A stretch of DNA of 13,471 bases from Conoideocrella luteorostrata (lineage: Eukaryota > Ascomycota > Sordariomycetes > Hypocreales > Clavicipitaceae), in NCBI GenBank assembly GCA_032433595.1, contig JASWJB010000589.1, positions 1-13,471 of the forward strand, read 5' to 3'. This document shows positions 8,760 through 13,471 of the stretch, in pieces; within the stretch, counting starts at the first letter, position 1, and every line of letters begins with the position of its first letter. The notes below the pieces were generated by a model, which searched no databases, was not told where the DNA came from, and worked only from the letters and a program-made list of their open reading frames with translations. The translations under genes were made by a program, and so were the position numbers.

Positions 8760-10271
8760 ATGACGACCGAGTTGAGTATCGGCATTGCCAGCCTAGCGCT
8801 GGCAGCGCCTCCCATCCTTGAGCCTATGCTTCATTGTGTACAGTACATCTCCGGTGCCATCACCAAATACCGCAAAGCCGACGATACGCACGGGGAAGAC
8901 TTGCTGCAGCTGGACACCCATCTGTACCAAGTCCAGAGGTTCGCCACATTCCTCCAGGCCAGCTGGGACTCGTTGGATACGGACGTCAGGAGCCTTTGCA
9001 AACGCCTGGTGGACGTAATGGAAGCGCGCCTCGTCGATGTCGTGTCTGTTCTGTCGAGCATGACCGATGCTTCGGGGAACATCAAGAAGCTTGACTATGC
9101 GCTCCGTGGCCGAGATGCCCTATCACGGCTTCACTCGCAGCTGTTGGACTGGGAGCGCAGTCTCGACAGCGTTCTGTTTGCTTATAACCTTTGCAACCGC
9201 CGAGCGGCGGCTCCTCGCGGTGGACAGACAGCTACGCGCTGGGACCGGTTAGCACAAGTTGTGTCAGAATGTCTGACAGGCGGCACTCCGTCTCCTCGGC
9301 TCAAACTTGATTCCAATCTCGTTGACGAGGCGGATTTCGTTTCAATAGAATACTCCGGTGCGATGTGGCGCGAGACGCCCACTCCCGCTCTGCTGGAGAA
9401 ACACGTATCAACGGCCAGCGAGGAGGACGTACGAGACGTCGCTGCCTTTCTGAGCAAGTCGGACCCCGGCGTCATCAACATATTCAAATGCCGCGGCTAT
9501 CACGGGCACTCGCTGCTGTTTGAGCTCCCGTCACCCACAACACCAGTCTCGCTGCAGAAAGTGCTCATCGACGCGCACGGCTCTCCGCCGACTCACGACC
9601 TTGCGGCGCGGCTGGCGTTGATGAAGAAGATGGCGTCGTGCATCTTCTTTGTGCACACGGCCAACCATGTACACAAGTCTATACGGACGTCCAATATACT
9701 TCTGCTATCGTCATCATCATCATCTTCGTCGTCGTCGTCGTCGCCATCGCTGGGCGAGCCTTTCCTCATTGGCTTCGATCTCAGCCGACCGTCGCAGCAG
9801 GCGAGCGGGTACACGCGCACAGAGAACTGGTGGGATGCCTACTATCTGTCCCCGGACCGTCAGGGCGACACGAACCGAGCGTACACGATGCTCGACGACG
9901 TGTATTCCTTCGGGGTGGTGCTGCTCGAGCTGTGCCTGTGGCGGTCGTTTGCGCGGCGGCGGCGGCGAAGGACCGGCGAGCTGACGTGGGCGCGCGGGTC
10001 CGAGATTCTTGAACCCGCGGATTCGCCGTCGCAGCCGCCTTCAGTCTTGAATCCCGAGGCGATGAGGCAGCGGTTCATCAAGCTGGCCACGGAGAAGGTC
10101 CCTCCCGTGATGGGCTCTACCGTGAGCGAGCTGATTGTGTCGTGTCTCTCGTGTCTTGGCAATGACAGTGCTTTTGGTGATCGGAAAAAACTTGAGGATG
10201 ACGATGGCATTGTGATGGGCATTGCGTATATCAAGCAAGTTATTCTCAGGCTCGAGTCGATTTCTCTGTAA
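8760..10271 (+). CDS. HeLo-type domain fused to a pseudokinase (MLKL-like layout)
   Basis: This is a single-exon frame of 503 codons with a strong start context (ATCACCACC-ATG). Residues 1-145 resemble the N-terminal helical domain of fungal HeLo/HeLo-like proteins: a small-residue hydrophobic first helix (SIGIASLALAAPPIL), then long amphipathic helices. HeLo and HeLo-like domains are membrane-permeabilising bundles related to MLKL's four-helix bundle. Residues about 190-500 keep the kinase fold but not catalysis: no clear glycine loop or VAIK, the catalytic loop reads HKSIRTSN (H305-N312) instead of HRDxxxxN, GFD (338-340) stands where DFG is expected, and LSPDRQ replaces APE. The helix F region DDVYSFGVVLLE (379-390) and the C-terminal helix IKQVILRLESISL are as in the fungal family. 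Oddities are a 12-serine run (317-328) and a six-arginine run (399-404). It is divergent from the kinase-ankyrin gene. Likely role, by family: regulated cell death or incompatibility effector. HeLo versus HeLo-like subtype is not decided. Confidence 0.85.
   Translation: MTTELSIGIASLALAAPPILEPMLHCVQYISGAITKYRKADDTHGEDLLQLDTHLYQVQRFATFLQASWDSLDTDVRSLCKRLVDVMEARLVDVVSVLSSMTDASGNIKKLDYALRGRDALSRLHSQLLDWERSLDSVLFAYNLCNRRAAAPRGGQTATRWDRLAQVVSECLTGGTPSPRLKLDSNLVDEADFVSIEYSGAMWRETPTPALLEKHVSTASEEDVRDVAAFLSKSDPGVINIFKCRGYHGHSLLFELPSPTTPVSLQKVLIDAHGSPPTHDLAARLALMKKMASCIFFVHTANHVHKSIRTSNILLLSSSSSSSSSSSSPSLGEPFLIGFDLSRPSQQASGYTRTENWWDAYYLSPDRQGDTNRAYTMLDDVYSFGVVLLELCLWRSFARRRRRRTGELTWARGSEILEPADSPSQPPSVLNPEAMRQRFIKLATEKVPPVMGSTVSELIVSCLSCLGNDSAFGDRKKLEDDDGIVMGIAYIKQVILRLESISL
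9708..9743 (+). repeat. TCA/TCG trinucleotide microsatellite encoding 12 serines
   Basis: Twelve consecutive serine codons (one TCG, four TCA, one TCT, six TCG) lie between the catalytic-loop segment and the GFD motif of the pseudokinase, in a position expected to be a surface loop. The two homogeneous blocks are the kind of tract that changes length by replication slippage, always in frame because the unit is three bases. Confidence 0.9.
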
Positions 10272-11310
10272 TTCTCTTGTTCGGGTGCGTTTCAGGCTGC
10301 AGGGTTAGCGTTGCTTTTAACCAGTTCTCGTGTCTGGTGCATTTTGCCCAAGGATTCTTGCTTGGGCTGCTCCTCTTGATAGATCACAGTCTTTCAAGTA
10401 GATGCTAATGATGTCGCCTCACTGCAAACGCTTCAAGCGTATCCTCTTGTGGAAAACAGACCATCAAAAAGGATATCCCGTTCTAAGCACGCTTGCTCCC
10501 TACGATATAGCATGCCTGCCTTGCCCCTTCGATGTCCAGTGAACGTCCCATGTCTTGAGATTGTCAGCGAGTTTATGAAGTACAAAGCATCTGTAGCGCT
10601 CTCGATCACAACTGCTAAAACTGTACAGAGTAGTTAAATATAGATCCAATGTACGGCACAAGCGCAGGTTTATAGCAAACGTGCCTCCGCTTCCTTACGA
10701 TGAGCAGTCTATTTATTGAGGGCCTCAGGAACTAACCCGTATCGAGGACTCATCGCAACCAGCATCAGTGATGGCTTTGGGCGTGGAGAAACGGTCTAAT
10801 TATGCGACCACACAAGGGATCTCATGCTCCGCTGATACTCTTTACCTCAGACCGCCGTTATTTGTCTAGATGGCGATAATGGTAGGCAACGCAGCGAGTC
10901 TCATTGGCTGGAGTACATGCAGAGCCAACTCTCCATATTGTCGCTCGCGGAGTCTTTCATAACCCCGTATCGGGACGATGATTTCGCCCAATCTGGGTGT
11001 TCAAAGGCTCATCCAAAGCACTCAACTCTTCCAAGCCCACAGAAACGGGTCGCCGAGCAGTCGCGCTGCTCTTTTTGTCGAACCAGACATGCTTCCATAG
11101 CCAAGAATCGTCCTTGCGCTGGAGTTATGATCTAGGAGACCTCGGCCCATTGCGTCATACCTGGTCCAATGGGACCGTGCGTAAAGAGGGTCGCATCCGA
11201 GTATATTGTTGGTGCTTTCACAGCGGGAGAAATGAATTGCGCGGCTTTGCGTGGCCCATGGGTCATCCATCACTCGCGAGCTGGCTGACTGATGTTCTGG
11301 TGGCCGTTTG

Positions 11311-11738
11311 ATGAAGAGTATTCTGCAATGGCCGGTCAGCATCGTAGCGGATCACCCCAAAAAGCTAGGAACAATACCAATGCCATCAACGAATATAAGT
11401 GTCATCGATTTCTCAACGAAAGACAGCGTTGGAGCGTTAGTTAGAGCGTTCATTTCTGCTAACTTGCCGCAGGCCTGTCGTCTCCCCGCAATGGGGCTCT
11501 CTCTCCATACGGGAGCACCGGCCCACACGATTAGCATTACAAGGAGCAAGGACTACTAACAGCTTCGCGCGACGGTTGACTGAATCCCGCTCTACTGAAG
11601 ATGGCGAAGTTTGCTCTGGGGTGGTGTCTACCGATTTCAATACGAGGTTACATGGGACGGCGAACAAAGAATACGAGAAGTTCATTGAACGAATCGGACA
11701 TCTCGCAAGAGTGCCCCGAGAGCTCAACGCGGCATGAT
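11311..11738 (+). CDS. Possible small or decayed gene with one intron
   Basis: A frame opening at the ATG at 11311 (or 11381) can be joined to a second open frame ending at TGA 11736-11738 by removing a 37-base segment with a GTTAGT donor, a CTGCTAAC branch-like string and a CGCAG acceptor (about 11439-11475). The second part reads as charged, globular-looking protein (for example NKEYEKFIERIGHLARVPR). The intron would be unusually short, the joined product is only about 130 residues, and no family is recognised. An alternative is a decayed 3' end of a former gene. Confidence 0.2.
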
Positions 11739-12041
11739 CGACAAGATTTGTAGGCGCAGCTTGCTTGGAATATGCTTGAAACTTGCTTAATTCATTTTAA
11801 TCCAATCCGAACGAAGTGTTGAGTAGCCCGTCTCTTGGGGCTTCTTCACAGCCCTGGTGAGCACGGTCCATCATGAGCGAAATAGGAAGGTCTTAAACCC
11901 AAACAAAAATCTGGAATCTGCCTACGATGGATGCTAAGACACGGGAAATTTTTCCTTCAATCTACTATGAACTTGGTGCTACAGGCGAGTTTTGCAGAAA
12001 GACTTAGTAATTCTCCAAAGGATAAGGGCATGGGTATTACA

Positions 12042-12049
12042 TATAAATA
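12042..12049 (+). promoter_or_regulatory. TATA box of the metalloprotease gene
   Basis: TATAAATA lies 120 bases upstream of the ATG at 12169, leaving room for a short pyrimidine-rich leader (12121-12160) typical of strongly expressed fungal genes. A GATAAG motif just upstream (12021-12026) is a possible site for a GATA-type nitrogen regulator such as AreA, which controls many secreted proteases; this last point is inference. Confidence 0.55.
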
Positions 12050-12168
12050 TGCCGTTCCATCGTCGCTGTGCCTTTTGCTTATACCTTGGATATCGCCCAT
12101 TGCAACAACAAACATTATAATCTTATCTTTCTAATCATCTCAGCTCTCAGCCGCTCTTTTCCGCCACC

Positions 12169-13205
12169 ATGTTGCTCAAATTGTCCCTTTTAGCGGTCAT
12201 CATGGGGGCAGCAACGCTTGATGTTGGCCCAGCGTTTATTTGCGATTCAATCCCCCCTGGCCCGGAACTCCTAGCTCTTCACCAAAAGCTAGGTGCGGAA
12301 AGGAAGAGTTTAAAGCGAGATGAGCTATCCGGCTCTATCAACGTGGATGTTTACATCCACGTCGTTGCCAACAACGAGACTGCCACTGGCGGTTGGTTGA
12401 ATGTAGACGGTACCCTCGAGTATCCTTTCGAAACCCAAGTTGCTTACTAGACAGCAGGATACCACCATTAAAAGGCAGATGGAAGTTCTCAACGCAGGAT
12501 TCGCCCCAAGCAATATTGCATTTTCCGTCCAGGGAGTCGACAGGACAGTCAATTCCTCTTGGACCGGGGGAGCGGAGTCATTCGCCATGAAGCAAACTCT
12601 GCACAAAGGTGACTATCGCGCCTTGAATCTATATTTCTTGCCCAACGTGTTCTTCGCCGGGCAGTGCTTCTTCCCAAACATGAACAGCATCTTGGCGCCG
12701 AACTCTGTTGACTTAATCCGCGATGGTTGCATTATCAAATCGAACACAGTTCCTGATCTACCTGGGCCGTTCGGTATGGGTAAGACGGCAATTCACGAAG
12801 TTGGTCATTGGTTCGGATTATTGCACACCTTCCAAGGTGGTTGCGACGAAACCGCCGGTGACTACATCGGCGACACTCCAGCCCAGGAAAGCCCGACCAA
12901 TGCAACACTTGGTGATGGTTGTCCGCTCGGCCGAGACTCTTGTCTCGGGTTGCCTGGATTGGACCCCATCCACAACTACATGGACTACTCCTCTGAGTGA
13001 GTTCTATGCCACACCCATGATCGTCGGCGTAGTGCACATTCAGCTAACGGCCCGTCTTAGTCAATGCTACACAGAGTTTACCCCTGAACAGATGACGCGA
13101 ATGAAACAACTGTGGAAGCTGGTCCGCTTCGGAACAATCCAAGCCAACCCTGCTTCAAAGGCCAGCGCCACTAGCTCCTCACAGCTCGCCACACCGTCCG
13201 CGTAG
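12169..13205 (+). CDS. Secreted M43 (pappalysin-like) zinc metalloprotease
   Basis: Exons 12169-12402, 12458-12996 and 13061-13205 give 305 residues. The start context is near-ideal (CCGCCACC-ATG). Residues 1-22 look like a signal peptide (MLLKLSLLAVIMGAATLDVG). The catalytic zinc site is HEVGHWFGLLH (191-201), matching HExxHxxGxxH with E192 as general base, and the Met-turn is NYMDYSSD (M253). Segments such as VYIHVVANNET, VLNAGFAPSNIAF and LNLYFLP follow the order of the fungal MEP1/cytophagalysin-type proteases, and length is normal for them. These act outside the cell on proteins and in some fungi contribute to host interaction. The first intron (12403-12457, GTAGAC donor) ends in a tandem CAGCAG acceptor; using the second CAG aligns best with the family. 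The second (12997-13060) has GTGAGT, branch GCTAAC and TTAG. The C-terminal tail is Ser/Ala/Thr-rich. No sign of decay. Confidence 0.92.
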
Positions 13206-13471
13206 TGTTTAACGTCTGAGGATGGGGTGGTTTATAAGTAGATGTCTGTACAACCATTATTACTACTGACAGCAAACCCTAGGCTCGCCTCGAGCCCCCA
13301 GCGTTTCCTTTCTCCATAGTATGGTTAGACTACTAATTATACCTCGTCTGTTAATTAAATAGTGGTCTAGCGTCTTATATTATAAAATTGTAACGACTCT
13401 GCTGTGTTACTAGTGTAAGTTGCCGTTAGACTGATGCTAGAAGCCGCAGGATAAGGTAGAATCGGGAAGGG
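13206..13471. other. Right flank, 3' untranslated and AT-rich intergenic DNA
   Basis: No coding frame is visible. This stretch should carry the 3' untranslated region of the metalloprotease gene. From about 13330 it becomes AT-rich (TTAATTAAATAG, TTATATTATAAAATTG), similar in character to the first 66 bases of the window, but no shared repeat or terminal inverted repeat linking the two ends was found. Confidence 0.5.

Larger units (their letters stand above)
10272..12168. other. Long intergenic stretch with only weak coding hints
   Basis: No recognisable gene, RNA or mobile element was found. Frames of 60-106 codons occur on both strands around 10917-11727, most opening at non-ATG triplets and covering each other, as expected by chance. 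The one segment with a more protein-like look is near 11311-11738 and is listed separately. The right end (from about 11740) holds the promoter of the metalloprotease gene: CCAAT at 11802-11806, GATAAG at 12021-12026 and a TATA box. Confidence 0.5.

Noticed and set aside
3510..10271. Amyloid signalling motifs (RHIM, HET-s or PP type) linking the two divergent proteins
   Set aside because: Reading both proteins by eye I found no convincing motif of these types at the termini, so the amyloid route used by other HeLo systems is not supported here; a profile search would be needed to be certain.
10917..11342. Overlapping frames of 72-106 codons on both strands
   Set aside because: They cover one another in different frames, show no domain or splice-linked partner, and are of lengths expected by chance.
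1..13471. Transposon or terminal repeats at the AT-rich window ends
   Set aside because: Both ends are AT-rich, but no shared direct or inverted repeat, target-site duplication or transposase-like frame was seen.

Overview
This window is nuclear DNA of a filamentous ascomycete (Pezizomycotina; a Sordariomycete would fit, but that is inference). The evidence is short introns of about 50-90 bases with GTRNGT-type donors, CTNAC branch points and YAG acceptors, Kozak-like CACC-ATG starts, and protein families found in these fungi. No bacterial signals, rRNA, tRNA, CRISPR array or intact transposon were seen.

Layout, left to right. (1) 521-2171, plus strand: a multi-exon CorA-like membrane protein gene. 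It is easy to miss because no single exon is long, and its 5' end is uncertain. (2) 2172-3509: mostly non-coding, with a weak 158-codon frame on the minus strand (2097-2573) and a 48-codon frame on the plus strand. (3) 8045-3510, minus strand: a seven-exon gene joining an apparently active protein kinase, an ankyrin-repeat region and a long unrecognised C-terminal region that ends in hydrophobic segments. The exon phases join cleanly into one reading frame of about 1,344 residues. (4) 8046-8759: a 714-base divergent intergenic region with a 9-base inverted repeat. (5) 8760-10271, plus strand: a single-exon gene for a HeLo-type helical domain followed by a degenerate kinase domain (pseudokinase). 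(6) 10272-12168: a long stretch with only weak coding hints. (7) 12169-13205, plus strand: a three-exon secreted M43 (pappalysin-like) zinc metalloprotease with a TATA box upstream.

The most interesting element is the head-to-head pair of genes 3 and 5. One encodes a kinase with ankyrin repeats, the layout of animal RIPK4/ANKK1. The other encodes a HeLo-type bundle plus pseudokinase, the layout of animal MLKL, the membrane-permeabilising executioner of necroptosis that is switched on by a RIP kinase. I propose, as inference only, that the pair is a fungal kinase-to-pseudokinase cell-death or allorecognition module. The CorA-like gene nearby could be a further membrane component, but nothing in the sequence links it directly. 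The metalloprotease is probably an unrelated neighbour.
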